DNA of 64,000 nt from Mycolicibacterium tusciae (GTDB lineage Bacteria > Actinomycetota > Actinomycetes > Mycobacteriales > Mycobacteriaceae). The translations under genes were made by a program, and so were the position numbers. Each line of letters starts with the position of its first letter. Positions within the stretch are counted from its first letter, which is position 1. Below are positions 1-11,111 of the stretch, in pieces. The DNA is taken from assembly GCF_002086795.1 (NCBI RefSeq), contig NZ_MVIM01000001.1, forward strand, positions 62,001 to 126,000, read 5' to 3'. The notes beneath the pieces were generated by a model that made no database searches, was not told where the DNA came from, and saw nothing but the letters and a program-made list of their open reading frames with translations.

Positions 1-1417
1 ATGCCAGCGCGGTGACGTTGGCGCCGTGACGCGGCATCGCCAGCACCGCAATGCGCACCGACTCCGAGTGTCGGAGCTGGTGCCAGAAATCCAGATCGGT
101 CGCATCGCCTTCGATGACGTTCAGGCCGTCCTCCGCGAGTCGCTGGACTCGGGGACCGTCGTAATCAACCCCGATCACTCGCAACCCGTAGTGCTCGGTC
201 ATTCGCTGGTAGGCCGCGAACCCAACCCGGCCCATGCCGATCACCACCACCTCGGCGTCCCCGGCATCGGCCGGGCGTTCCTCCGGGACAAGGGCGCTTT
301 CGTCCTGGTCGGGTAGCCGTGCCGCGATCTTCTCCACCATCAGGTGTCCGCGACCATTGACCAGCGCCGCGAGGACGAAGCTCATCGCCACCGCGATCGA
401 CATCTCCACGAGCCAGGCCTCCGCCAGCAGCCCTGCGGACACACCTACCGACACGACGATCAAACCGAACTCCGAGTAGTTCATCAGCCCGAGCCCAGCG
501 AGCAGCGCCGTGCGATGCCGCAACCTCATACGCGACAACAGCAGGACGTACCAACCGGCCTTGAACGGCAGAAGCAGCACCATCAGCAGTGCGACGCCGA
601 TGGTCGGCAGATCCGGCAGACCGGTCAGGCCGATGGAGACGAAGAACCCGACCAGCAACAGCTCCTTGATGTGAAACAGCGAACGCGACAGCTCGGAGGA
701 CGCCGCGTGCGAGGCCAGCAGGACGCCGATGATCAGCGCGCCGAGGTCGCCCTTCAGCCCCACCGCGGAGAACAGCGCATACCCGGGCACCAACGCCATC
801 ACGATCCCGAAAAGCGATTGCATTTCGCCGTGACCCAGCCGGCTCCAGATCTTGCGCGCGACTCGGGTCAGTGGCCACAGCAGCACCAACGTCAGCGCCC
901 AGGGGCTGGGCAGATGACCGCTGGTGGCGGTCAGAAAAACGACAGCGACGATGTCCTGCATGACCAGGATGCCGATGGCGACGCGGCCGTAGAGCGCGTG
1001 CGATTCACCGCGCTCCTCGAGGACTTTGACCACGAACACCGTGCTGGAGAAGGACAGCGCGAAGGCCAACAGGGCGATCGTCTGCACGCTCTGCCCGGAC
1101 AGCATCGCGACCCCGGCCAGGGCGCCCAGCCACATGGCGACACCTCCAAACACAACGCTGACCAGCATGTGCACGGACGTGGTCAACCACACCTCGCGGC
1201 GCAGCAGAATGCGAACGTCGAGCTTGAGGCCGATCGCGAAAAGCAGCAGCGTGACGCCCAAATCCGCCAGCACATCCAGCTGTGGAACGTCCCCCACATT
1301 GAGGGCGTTGATGACGAACCCCGCTGCCAGGAACCCGACCAGGGGCGGCAGACGCAGCGCCATCGCCAGGCCGCCGAGACCGAACGTGATGACGAGATAG
1401 ATGGCGACTACTGTCAC
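1..1417 (-). CDS. CPA2-type monovalent cation:proton antiporter with RCK domain, 3' end missing
   Basis: Reading the minus strand from GTG at 1417 gives at least 472 codons with no stop before the window edge. The first ~370 residues are a string of hydrophobic helices typical of KefB/CPA2 antiporters (GFLAAGFVIN, LLLFAIGLKLD and FSSTVFVVKVL are recognisable). A soluble RCK/TrkA-N Rossmann domain follows, with the nucleotide motif VVVIGMGRVG and the downstream acidic IGVD. An AAGGGG ribosome site lies about 7 bases before the GTG. The family exchanges K+ or Na+ for H+ at the inner membrane, gated by nucleotide binding to the RCK domain. The C-terminal end of the RCK domain lies outside the window. 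The exact ion is not known. Confidence 0.88.
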   Translation of the reverse strand, partial: MTVVAIYLVITFGLGGLAMALRLPPLVGFLAAGFVINALNVGDVPQLDVLADLGVTLLLFAIGLKLDVRILLRREVWLTTSVHMLVSVVFGGVAMWLGALAGVAMLSGQSVQTIALLAFALSFSSTVFVVKVLEERGESHALYGRVAIGILVMQDIVAVVFLTATSGHLPSPWALTLVLLWPLTRVARKIWSRLGHGEMQSLFGIVMALVPGYALFSAVGLKGDLGALIIGVLLASHAASSELSRSLFHIKELLLVGFFVSIGLTGLPDLPTIGVALLMVLLLPFKAGWYVLLLSRMRLRHRTALLAGLGLMNYSEFGLIVVSVGVSAGLLAEAWLVEMSIAVAMSFVLAALVNGRGHLMVEKIAARLPDQDESALVPEERPADAGDAEVVVIGMGRVGFAAYQRMTEHYGLRVIGVDYDGPRVQRLAEDGLNVIEGDATDLDFWHQLRHSESVRIAVLAMPRHGANVTALA

Positions 1418-1694
1418 GCGCAGCCCCTTGCCCTAGGTGTCGAGTTCTCCAAGTATCCCGGCAACCGCCGGATTCCTCTTTGGACGTGGCTCTGACCGCT
1501 CAATCCCGTGGGCTGGAGGGGAGGAACCCGCCGGATCGTCTCCCCTAATCGCCTTGTGCCGCAGGTCAATACGTCACAGTGACTGTTTCCGCCCCCGTCG
1601 GGTGCAATTGCGGGTCCACAGACTCACCCGAGAATCGGCCGAGCCGATCGGCGAAAGGACAGACAGTCCCATGAACGTGCGGCACAGTTGACAG
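1418..1694. other. intergenic region between antiporter and Ala-rich gene
   Basis: This 277-base gap holds the divergent 5' regions of the antiporter and the Ala-rich gene. A short inverted repeat GTCAC-A-GTGAC lies at 1573-1583. Open frames crossing the gap have no protein-like composition and no ribosome site. No RNA gene or terminator is visible. Confidence 0.4.
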
Positions 1695-2132
1695 ATGGCG
1701 AGCAAAGTTCCGGGCCCGAAAGACATCTTGGCGGCAGCGCAGGCGGCGGCCGACAATGCTCAGGCCGCCGCGCGGGAGGCCGCAGAGACGGCGCAGTCCG
1801 CCGCCGGCGCGGCGTTGCGTATCCCGCCGGCGTCGATACAGCTTGCGAGTCAGCTGCCGGATTTGATCGAGAACCTTGCGGTCGCGACGGAGCGACTCAA
1901 TCAGGCAATCGACCGTGCCGAACGCTATTTGGCGCTGGCCGACCCGATGATCAGGACGATGGACGCGGTGCTGCCGCAACTCGAAGCACTCGTCGCAACC
2001 GGCAACGAGGTCTATGGCGCCGTATCGTCACTGCCCGGCGTCGCCACCCTGGGGCGGCTGGCCGGTCGTGGGTCAACTCCTGCCGCCGACAAATCCAGAG
2101 CCCGCTCGACGCCGAAGAAGCCCAGCCGCTGA
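1695..2132 (+). CDS. conserved-type alanine-rich helical protein, function unknown
   Basis: The product is 145 aa. Residues 10-45 are almost pure Ala/Gln/Glu helix (repeated AA-N/E-A spacing). Residues 50-120 are a longer amphipathic helical stretch containing LPDLIENLAV and VLPQLEAL. The C-terminal tail is basic (KSRARSTPKK). There is no signal peptide and no clear membrane segment. An in-frame stop (TGA, 1689-1691) just upstream fixes ATG 1695 as the first possible start. The helical core with a basic tail resembles small mycobacterial envelope- or DNA-associated proteins, but I do not recognise a named family. Confidence 0.65.
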   Translation: MASKVPGPKDILAAAQAAADNAQAAAREAAETAQSAAGAALRIPPASIQLASQLPDLIENLAVATERLNQAIDRAERYLALADPMIRTMDAVLPQLEALVATGNEVYGAVSSLPGVATLGRLAGRGSTPAADKSRARSTPKKPSR

Positions 2133-2203
2133 CAGCCGGTTCGCATCCGACTGGCAGCCCAGAGCTTCTGCGCTGAAATCGAAACCCCCAAAGAGAGTCG
2201 CAC

Positions 2204-2866
2204 GTGAATTTCAACCGCACAGACACCGCGGTCGTCGTGATCGACCCGCAGAACGATGTCCTCAGCCCGTCGGGCAAGAACTGGGAAGTGCTTTCCGCCA
2301 GTGTGACCGAGAACAGAACCGTCGAGAACCTTGTCGCGATCCTCACCGCGGCCACCACGCAGGGCTATCCGGTGTTTGTCTCGCCGCACTACTTCTATCC
2401 GACAGACCACAGTTGGCTGTTCAACGGCCCGTTGGAAACAGATGAGCTCCGTACCGACACTTTTGCGCGCGTCGGCTCGCTTGACCTCAGCGGCTTCGCC
2501 GGTTCCGGCGCGGACTGGCTCGATGAGCTGCGGCCGTTCATCGAGGCGCCGACGACCGTGGTAGCCAGCCCGCACAAGGTGTGGGGCCCGCAGACCAACG
2601 ACCTGGTTCTGCAGCTGCGTAAGCGTGGCATCGGCAAGGTGATTCTGTGCGGCATGCTCGCGAACATCTGCGTGGAATCGCACCTGCGGGATCTGCTCGA
2701 GCACGGTTTTCAGGTCGCGGTGGTCAGCGATGCCACCGCCGGGCCCCGTCACCCAACGTTCGGTGACGGCTATTCCGCCGCGATGGTGAACTACGCCTTC
2801 CTCGCACACGCTGTCCGATCCACCGCCGAAACGACCGACGCCATGGCGTCGGGCGGCAAGGCTTGA
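2204..2866 (+). CDS. isochorismatase-like cysteine hydrolase
   Basis: This 220-aa protein has the isochorismatase/nicotinamidase fold. The catalytic triad is visible as Asp14 (VVVIDPQND), Lys125 (SPHKVWG) and Cys156 (GMLANICVES), with the non-prolyl cis-peptide region just before the cysteine. The start is GTG 2204. Family members hydrolyse isochorismate, nicotinamide or related amides and carbamates in the cytosol; the substrate cannot be read from the sequence. It is not an obvious pncA: it lacks the compact ~186-aa PncA layout and has an extra segment at residues 60-105. It ends 10 bases from the convergent monooxygenase gene. Confidence 0.85.
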   Translation: MNFNRTDTAVVVIDPQNDVLSPSGKNWEVLSASVTENRTVENLVAILTAATTQGYPVFVSPHYFYPTDHSWLFNGPLETDELRTDTFARVGSLDLSGFAGSGADWLDELRPFIEAPTTVVASPHKVWGPQTNDLVLQLRKRGIGKVILCGMLANICVESHLRDLLEHGFQVAVVSDATAGPRHPTFGDGYSAAMVNYAFLAHAVRSTAETTDAMASGGKA

Positions 2867-2876
2867 TGGTGGACGC

Positions 2877-4376
2877 TCAAGCGTCGGTGTGGTGCAGCCA
2901 ATCTCGTGACCGTATGCGCCACGTCGCCTTCGCGTAGTCCAATTCCGAGTGCGGCCACTGCGTGACGATCCGTCCGGTGGGCGATCGGTAGTAGCTATCG
3001 CACTGCGTCCAGATCGTCCGGTCCAGGTCGGCCGAAATCTGATCGTTGTACCGCTGTTCGACGTCCGGACGCACGTCGAGATAGCCGCCGCGCCCGGCCA
3101 ACCGGCAGACCGCGCTGGCCACCAAGCGCGCGCCGGCCTCCAGGACGTAGATGATCGAGTTCGCGCCCTGGTTGGTGTTCGGTCCGTACAACATGAAGAA
3201 ATTGGGAAAACCGCTCACGGCGACGCCGAGATACGCCTGAGGATCCAGACCCCAACGGTCATGCAGGTTTTCGCCGTCGAGCCCGACGATCTCGAGTCCC
3301 GAGAGATAACTGCTCGTCTCGAAGCCCGTCGCAAAGACGATGGCGTCGACCTCGACGACGCGGCCGCTCTCGGTGACCACGGCTGACTCGGTGATTCGCC
3401 GGATCGGATCTGTCACGAGGCCGACATGCGGGTGTTGCAATGCCAGATAATACTTCTCGCCGAGCAGTACGCGTTTGCACCGAAACGGATACCGCGGGGT
3501 CAGAGCGTCACGCATCGCATCGTCTTCGACGTGGCGGCGCAGAAAGTTCGCCGACAATTCCTGAACCGCGGCCATTCGTGGATGCTCGGGCGTCAACGCC
3601 GTGTTGTCGTGCTGCAGCTTCCACAACCGCCAACGCTCACGTAGAGCGGCCCACGGGAGCCGGCGGAAGCGCGCGAGCTCGTCGGGGCTGTAGGGTCGAT
3701 CCTCCTTCGGCACCATCCACGGCGGCGTGCGCTGGAAGACCGTCAGCTGCCCTGCGATGGCGGCGAGTTCCGGGATGACCTGCACGCCGCTGGCGCCGGT
3801 GCCGACGACCGCGACCCGTTTTTCGGTCAGGTCGACACCCGCGTCCCATTGCGAGGTGTGCATCAGCTGGCCGGTGAATTCCGCGATGCCCTCGATATCG
3901 GGATAGCGTGCGGCGCCGAACAATCCCACCGCGCTGACGACGGCGTCCGCAACGAGGCTCCGGCCGTCGGCGAGCTCGATGTCCCAGTGCTTCTGCTGCT
4001 CACTCCACACCATCTTGTGCACGCCCGTCCCCAGCATCAGGTGCCGGCGCAGGTCGAAGCGATCGGCTACCGACTCCAGGTACGAGAGGATCTCGGGCTG
4101 GTAGGCGTAGGTGCGGGTCCAGTGGCGGTTCGGCGCGAACGAGAACGAGTACAGGTGGCTCTGGATGTCACACGCCGCACCCGGGTAGGTGTTCTGCCGC
4201 CAGGTGCCACCGACGCCGTCGGACCGTTCGATGATCACGATGTCGTCGATACCCTTGCGTCGTAACGCAACCGCCGCGGCGATCCCGCCGAAGCCGGCTC
4301 CGATGATCGCCACCCGGGGAGATCTGCTGCGGCGGGTCAGCGCTCGAAGACGACCGATTAGGTATCGCCTCCTCAT
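2877..4376 (-). CDS. flavin-containing / Baeyer-Villiger-type monooxygenase (499 aa)
   Basis: The N-terminal FAD-binding Rossmann motif GAGFGG is at residues 26-31, followed by the GGTW motif near 56-59. The Baeyer-Villiger fingerprint FxGxxxHxxxWD is at residues 167-178 (FTGQLMHTSQWD). A second, NADPH-binding motif GTGASG follows soon after. The ATG at 4376 overlaps the stop of the upstream monooxygenase as ATGA, so the two are translationally coupled. A longer open frame extends upstream but runs through the neighbour's coding sequence, so I rejected it. The enzyme should use FAD, NADPH and O2 to oxygenate a ketone, sulfide or amine; the substrate is unknown. It is last in the minus-strand operon that begins with the AraC regulator at 9398. 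Confidence 0.88.
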   Translation of the reverse strand: MRRRYLIGRLRALTRRSRSPRVAIIGAGFGGIAAAVALRRKGIDDIVIIERSDGVGGTWRQNTYPGAACDIQSHLYSFSFAPNRHWTRTYAYQPEILSYLESVADRFDLRRHLMLGTGVHKMVWSEQQKHWDIELADGRSLVADAVVSAVGLFGAARYPDIEGIAEFTGQLMHTSQWDAGVDLTEKRVAVVGTGASGVQVIPELAAIAGQLTVFQRTPPWMVPKEDRPYSPDELARFRRLPWAALRERWRLWKLQHDNTALTPEHPRMAAVQELSANFLRRHVEDDAMRDALTPRYPFRCKRVLLGEKYYLALQHPHVGLVTDPIRRITESAVVTESGRVVEVDAIVFATGFETSSYLSGLEIVGLDGENLHDRWGLDPQAYLGVAVSGFPNFFMLYGPNTNQGANSIIYVLEAGARLVASAVCRLAGRGGYLDVRPDVEQRYNDQISADLDRTIWTQCDSYYRSPTGRIVTQWPHSELDYAKATWRIRSRDWLHHTDA

Positions 4377-6160
4377 CGATGGATACCTGTGCGGATCTCG
4401 AACCCTTCCGGTGCGCCGTTCGCGCGCGACGCTTGGAGGATGTCGGCGTATTCGGTTGGCGTGCCATAAAAGAAGCTGCCCTGTCGCGTCTTCGCGTTCG
4501 CCTGCCCTTCCCGGTTGTAGTAGCCCGGTGTGCAGGATTTCGCGCGGTCGGCGCTCGCCCCCGAACGTGCGACCACGGTGTCGACCCACGCCGATTCGGC
4601 GTCGACTGTCGCCTCCAATTCCGCTGCGTCATTGTTCAACGCCCACGCGATGACCTCTGCGGTGTGACGCGCTTGCACATCGAGGAGATACGGGAAGTTC
4701 ACCGTGAACCCGGATTGAGCGATCGACAGGATGAAGCAGTTCGGGAATCCGTTGACCGCGAGGCCGTGCAGTGTCTGCACACCCTCTTGCCATTTGTCGG
4801 TGATCGTGACCCCGTCCCGGCCGATGATCTCGAAGCCGGTCCGTCGCGAGTAGTCAGTGCCGACCTCGAAACCCGTTGCGAAGATCAGACAGTCGATGCT
4901 GTGTTCCTGGCCGTCGACCACCACACCGTCGGTGGTGATGCGCTCGACGCCCTTACCTCTTGTGTCGACGAGCGTCACGTTGTCCCGGTTGAACGACTGA
5001 AGGTAGTCGTCGTGGAAGCAGGGCCGTTTGCAGAAGTAGCCGTACCAGGGTTTGAGCGCCTCTGCTGTCGCAGGATCCGTCACGATCGAATCGACGCGGG
5101 CCCGGATTTCTTCCATCTTGGCGAAGTCGGCCAATTCGACAGCGCGCAAACGGTCTTCGTCGGACATTCCCTCGACACGGGTCTGCCGCATGACGAACAG
5201 CTTCTTGACGATGCTCGTCCACGCGTCGTCGACGAGATCCTCGTCGGCTTCACCGCCCGCGGTGAGCAGCTGGAAATTCTCGATGCGACGGCGCTGCCAT
5301 CCGTCTTGCAGAGACCCCGACCAGTCGGGATCGGTTGGGCGATTGCCACGCACGTCGACGGTCGAAGGGGTGCGCTGAAAGACGAGCAGTTCCTTGACGG
5401 CCCTGGCGAGGTGCGGCACACACTGGATGGCGGTCGCGCCGGTCCCGATGATCCCGACCTTCTTGTCCGCCAGGTTCGCCAGGTCGGCCCCGGTGTAGTC
5501 GTAGTCCCACCGGCTGGTGTGGAACGTGTGCCCGGCGAAGTCAGAAATTCCTTCGATGCCAGGCAATTTCGGCTTCTGAAGATATCCGTTGGCCATCGCG
5601 ACGAAGCGGGCGCGCATGCTGTCGCCGTGATTGGTCGTGATGATCCAGCGCTGCAGTTCGGCGTCCCAGCGGATCTGCTGCACCTCGGTCTGCAGGCAGA
5701 TGTCGCGGTACAGGTCATAGTGTTCGGCGATGCTCTGGCAATGCGCGAAGATCTCAGGGCCCTTCGCATATTTTTCGGTCGGAACGTAGCCCAGCTCCTC
5801 GAGCAGCGGCATGTACACGTACGACTCGACGTCGCAGGCTATACCGGGGTACCGGTTCCAGTACCACGTGCCTCCGACGTCGGCGGCCTTGTCGATCAAC
5901 CGGATGCTGCGTACACCGAGTTCGCGCAGGCGAGCCCCGGTGAGCAGCCCGCCGAACCCGGCGCCGATGATCGCGACATCGACCTCATCGGACAGCGGGT
6001 CGCGGGTCAAGTCCCGATCGCTCCAGGGATCAGTCGCGAAGCCGGCGAACACGCCTGAGATCTCGACGTACTGCTCGATGCCGTCGGGACGCAGTCGGCG
6101 GTCCCGCTCCTGGGCATATTTCTGCCGCAGCGCATCGACGTCGAACTCCACGCCCGGCAT
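4373..6160 (-). CDS. Baeyer-Villiger monooxygenase, long type (595 aa)
   Basis: This is a class I BVMO. A ~60-residue N-terminal extension precedes GAGFGG at residues 66-71. The fingerprint FAGHTFHTSRWD lies at 208-219 and the second Rossmann motif GTGATA near 239-244. The ~600-residue length with an N-terminal extension matches the subgroup acting on cyclic or steroid ketones rather than the shorter EthA type. The stop overlaps the next gene's start (ATGA), and the gene begins 17 bases after the UvrA-like gene ends. Two different BVMO-type enzymes encoded back to back suggest successive oxidations of one compound, which is inference. Confidence 0.9.
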   Translation of the reverse strand: MPGVEFDVDALRQKYAQERDRRLRPDGIEQYVEISGVFAGFATDPWSDRDLTRDPLSDEVDVAIIGAGFGGLLTGARLRELGVRSIRLIDKAADVGGTWYWNRYPGIACDVESYVYMPLLEELGYVPTEKYAKGPEIFAHCQSIAEHYDLYRDICLQTEVQQIRWDAELQRWIITTNHGDSMRARFVAMANGYLQKPKLPGIEGISDFAGHTFHTSRWDYDYTGADLANLADKKVGIIGTGATAIQCVPHLARAVKELLVFQRTPSTVDVRGNRPTDPDWSGSLQDGWQRRRIENFQLLTAGGEADEDLVDDAWTSIVKKLFVMRQTRVEGMSDEDRLRAVELADFAKMEEIRARVDSIVTDPATAEALKPWYGYFCKRPCFHDDYLQSFNRDNVTLVDTRGKGVERITTDGVVVDGQEHSIDCLIFATGFEVGTDYSRRTGFEIIGRDGVTITDKWQEGVQTLHGLAVNGFPNCFILSIAQSGFTVNFPYLLDVQARHTAEVIAWALNNDAAELEATVDAESAWVDTVVARSGASADRAKSCTPGYYNREGQANAKTRQGSFFYGTPTEYADILQASRANGAPEGFEIRTGIHR

Positions 6161-6177
6161 CTTGCCGCGAATCTCAG

Positions 6178-8532
<2,355 letters not shown>

Positions 8533-8952
8533 TCAGCTCAGCTCCTGGATACGGACCATGTTGCCTGCGGGATCACGCAACGCGCAGTCACGCACACCGT
8601 AGGGCTGCTCTGTTGGCTCCTGAACGATCTCGGCGTCGCCGGCCTGGACACGCTCGAAGGTCGCGTCGAGGTCCTTGGTTGCCAGGTTGATTTGGGCGTA
8701 GGTGCCCTTGGCCATCATTTCGGCGATGAGGCGGCGTTCATCCTCGGTAAGGCCCGGCGCGGCGGTCGGCGGATAGAGGACGACGTTGGTGTCGGGCTGG
8801 TTGGGAGGCCCGACCGTGATCCAGCGCATCTTTCCCTCTCCGACGTCGAGCCGGACTTCGAAGCCGAGGGTGTCGCGGTAGAACGCCAAGGAAGCATCCG
8901 GGTCGTCGTGCGGGAGCATGCTGGAGTTGATGGTGATGTCCATGGCGCTCAC
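8533..8952 (-). CDS. VOC-family (glyoxalase/bleomycin-resistance fold) protein
   Basis: The product is 139 aa from GTG 8952, which overlaps the AraC gene's stop as GTGA; ATG 8943 (136 aa) is an alternative. It shows the paired beta-alpha-beta-beta-beta pattern of the vicinal oxygen chelate fold: DASLAFYRDTLGFEV near the N-terminus and RDPAGNMVRIQE at the C-terminal metal-ligand position. Family members are metal-dependent lyases or dioxygenases, or binding proteins that sequester drugs. Its position between an AraC regulator and a UvrA-like ATPase fits a resistance or detoxification role, but that is inference. Confidence 0.85.
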   Translation of the reverse strand: MSAMDITINSSMLPHDDPDASLAFYRDTLGFEVRLDVGEGKMRWITVGPPNQPDTNVVLYPPTAAPGLTEDERRLIAEMMAKGTYAQINLATKDLDATFERVQAGDAEIVQEPTEQPYGVRDCALRDPAGNMVRIQELS

Positions 8953-9398
8953 GTTATGTGCAGCGATACCGCAGGCGCTTCTCGATTCCTGATCGGTCTG
9001 GTGACTTGCTTCTCCACGCAGTGAGGTAGGCCTGCGGACGCGCCGGCCGTCTGTACGCGGTAGGTACTGGGCGGAACACCGACCAATTCGGTGAACCGGG
9101 TGCTGAAGGTGCCAAGCGACGAGCAGCCGACGGCGAAGCAGACCTCGGTGACGGACATGTCGCCGCGTCGTAGCAGGGCCATCGCCCGCTCGATACGCCT
9201 GGTCATCAGGTAGGAGTATGGCGATTCGCCGTATGCGCTCTTGAATCGGCGCGACAGGTGCCCGGCCGACATGTTCACCCCACGGGCGAGTGCCTCGACG
9301 TCCAGGGGCTGGGCGTATTCGCGGTCCATGCGGTCGCGGACTGTGCGCAACAGTCTGAGGTCGCGCAGGCGCTGTTCGTCGACCGGCCCGCTACTCAT
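8949..9398 (-). CDS. AraC-family transcriptional regulator, DNA-binding domain only
   Basis: This 149-aa protein is essentially the two helix-turn-helix motifs of AraC/XylS (DVEALARGVNMSAGHLSRRF and VCFAVGCSSLGTFSTRF, ending in the conserved VGVPPSTYR). It has no separate ligand-binding domain. The start is ATG 9398, chosen because a TAACAT -10 element lies 7 bases upstream, which suggests a leaderless transcript. A longer frame upstream has no good composition. It is first in a minus-strand run of five genes with overlaps or gaps of at most 17 bases, so it probably controls the VOC/UvrA-like/BVMO operon and itself. Confidence 0.87.
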   Translation of the reverse strand: MSSGPVDEQRLRDLRLLRTVRDRMDREYAQPLDVEALARGVNMSAGHLSRRFKSAYGESPYSYLMTRRIERAMALLRRGDMSVTEVCFAVGCSSLGTFSTRFTELVGVPPSTYRVQTAGASAGLPHCVEKQVTRPIRNREAPAVSLHIT

Positions 9399-9405
9399 GC
9401 ACGAT

Positions 9406-9411
9406 ATGTTA
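9406..9411 (-). promoter_or_regulatory. -10 element for leaderless AraC-operon transcript
   Basis: TAACAT on the minus strand lies 7 bases before the ATG at 9398, so transcription would start at or next to the A of the start codon. No ribosome site is present between them. No convincing -35 is visible. Confidence 0.5.
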
Positions 9412-9525
9412 CGTGGCACCCGACGCCACCACGTGGACCATCCGGCGTGCTCAATTGAATGTCGTTGTTGTGAACAGCCTTTCAGGCTGCCCGTCCCGAT
9501 TTCGGCTTTCCGCAGCTGAGAACGG

Positions 9526-9531
9526 TAAAGT
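9526..9531 (+). promoter_or_regulatory. -10 element for leaderless proline-rich membrane protein gene
   Basis: TAAAGT lies exactly 6 bases before ATG 9538 with no Shine-Dalgarno sequence in between. This is the typical mycobacterial leaderless arrangement. A small hairpin (CAGCCT-ttc-AGGCTG, 9475-9489) lies further upstream. Confidence 0.5.
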
Positions 9532-9537
9532 CGCAGC

Positions 9538-10245
9538 ATGGCCGAGCGCATCGCCCTGTGGGGAAGGGATATCGACGACGATTCGTCGCCCGACCCCGAC
9601 AACGGGTTCGCAGGCTGCGGTCATCGCGACCCGATCACCGAGCCGATTCCGGTGGTCGAGGACGAATATTCCGGATACGGCAACGGCTACGTCGATGGCG
9701 AACCCGAGTACGCCGATGACCTGACGGACATCGCCGACACCCAAGAGACCGCCAGGGCCTTCTCCTATGCCAAGCCGTTCCTCGACCGTCGCCCCGGCTC
9801 CCCTGCAGACTCGCTGACGTTCAAGCCCGCCCCCACGCCGTGGTATCGCACCAAACGCGGCCTGATCGTGCTGCTCGGGGTTATCGCCGTTGTGCTGGTG
9901 TTGGCACTCCTCCCCCTGCTGCTGCGCAGCCCGGGACCGGAGGCGCCGACAAACACACCGTCGACGGAACCGACGCCCAGCAGTGTGCAACCGACGTCCA
10001 CCAGCGGTGCACCCGAATTGACCAGTCAGCCCGCCCCGCCACCGCCGCCGCCTCCCCCGCCGCCACCGGCACAGGACGCGCCGGTGTACCGGCCCCAATA
10101 CCCGTCGTCGGGTGGCGGTTCGGGGTCGCGAGCGCCGAAACCGGAAATCGGCGTCACCCGGGCACCGATCAGCGTCGCGCCCAAGCCCGTAACACCGCCC
10201 ACCTCAGCGGAAGTCGGTAAGCACGGCAGCACCAGCCGCTGGTAA
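9538..10245 (+). CDS. single-pass membrane protein with proline-rich exposed C-terminus
   Basis: The 235-aa protein has an acidic cytosolic N-terminal half (about residues 1-100), one transmembrane helix at about 108-128 (LIVLLGVIAVVLVLALLPLLL) and a Pro/Thr/Ser-rich exterior with a run of eleven prolines near residue 165. This layout is common in mycobacterial wall-spanning proteins, in which the proline segment reaches across peptidoglycan. There is no catalytic motif. The start ATG 9538 fits a leaderless promoter. The function is unknown. Confidence 0.75.
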   Translation: MAERIALWGRDIDDDSSPDPDNGFAGCGHRDPITEPIPVVEDEYSGYGNGYVDGEPEYADDLTDIADTQETARAFSYAKPFLDRRPGSPADSLTFKPAPTPWYRTKRGLIVLLGVIAVVLVLALLPLLLRSPGPEAPTNTPSTEPTPSSVQPTSTSGAPELTSQPAPPPPPPPPPPPAQDAPVYRPQYPSSGGGSGSRAPKPEIGVTRAPISVAPKPVTPPTSAEVGKHGSTSRW

Positions 10246-10259
10246 GCCACTCGCAGTTG

Positions 10260-11078
10260 CTACTCGTAGTTGATACCGGTCGGCGGAAAGGGCTTGTTCG
10301 CGAAGTCGATCTGCGCCGCCGGGTTCGCGACGGCGGTCGTCATCCCCGATGCGAATGCACCCTCGTGGTCGAACAGCGTGGCTGTTCCAACGGCGATCCC
10401 GTCCGACGCGCAGTGCGAATCACCCCGAATGCAGATCCAGTCGTCGACCGGCAGCCGGGACAACGCGACGGTCAGATCGCCGTTTATGTAGCCGACACCC
10501 TTCGTGCCCAAGTTGGTCACGAGGCTGGTCGACTCGGCGACAATTGCGGCCCGTACGAACGGCGAGATCTGCTCCTCCGCAACGGCATTGATGCCTCCGT
10601 AAAAGAAGCTCTTGCGTGAGTCGTTCTGATGCGCCGCCGGGCTGCGCGTCCAGCCGGCAGCGCTGCCGATGAAGGGCAACGTCTGATCATCCGGAGGTGG
10701 TGGCGACGGAGGAGCGATCGGTGCGGTCCACAAAACCCCGGGTGGCGCCGTCGAGCGTCGGTACTGGACCAACGTCGCGCGTGCGACCGCCCGGCCGTCC
10801 TGAAGCACATCGCATTCCGCACTGCGCACCCGGCGACCGTCACGCACCACCCGCACGTCCACTTTCGTCAACACTGAGCGGGCCGCCCGGAATAGGTCGA
10901 CGGTGAGGCGAGCGGGCATGAAGTCCGGCGATCCGCAGCGGCTTTCGAGCACCTGCGCCGACAGCCCCACAACTGCGGGCCCGTTCAGATGGTCATCGCC
11001 CCAGTGGCTGAGCGCAAAGCGGGTCGGCATGAACCCGCCGTCCTCGGTTCGCGTGAAATGCGCCGGTTCCGTTGCCAT
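10260..11078 (-). CDS. acyl-CoA thioesterase-like protein (double hotdog)
   Basis: The 272-aa protein matches the two-domain thioesterase layout. The N-terminal hotdog (residues ~15-110) contains SHWGDDHLNGPAVVGL and PARLTVDLFRAA. A proline-rich linker (IAPPSPPPPDD) follows. The C-terminal hotdog ends in the conserved DHEGAFASG and is followed by a short tail. Such proteins hydrolyse acyl-CoAs or act as acyl-CoA binding partners in lipid metabolism. It lies 33 bases downstream of the PsiE-like gene on the same strand. Substrate chain length cannot be read from the sequence. Confidence 0.75.
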   Translation of the reverse strand: MATEPAHFTRTEDGGFMPTRFALSHWGDDHLNGPAVVGLSAQVLESRCGSPDFMPARLTVDLFRAARSVLTKVDVRVVRDGRRVRSAECDVLQDGRAVARATLVQYRRSTAPPGVLWTAPIAPPSPPPPDDQTLPFIGSAAGWTRSPAAHQNDSRKSFFYGGINAVAEEQISPFVRAAIVAESTSLVTNLGTKGVGYINGDLTVALSRLPVDDWICIRGDSHCASDGIAVGTATLFDHEGAFASGMTTAVANPAAQIDFANKPFPPTGINYE

Positions 11079-11111
11079 TCGCGAATCCTCGCACAGGCAC
11101 CGCGCGGCCCC

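Noticed and set aside
1437-1691. 84-codon plus-strand frame
   Set aside because: It lies in a divergent promoter gap, is Arg/Ser-rich, and has no ribosome site.
2204-2866. pncA (nicotinamidase)
   Set aside because: The catalytic triad is shared by the whole isochorismatase family; length and middle region do not fit PncA.
4379-6058. 559-codon plus-strand open frame opposite the 595-aa BVMO
   Set aside because: It is antisense to a clear monooxygenase, has no ribosome site, and its composition follows the GC bias of the real gene.
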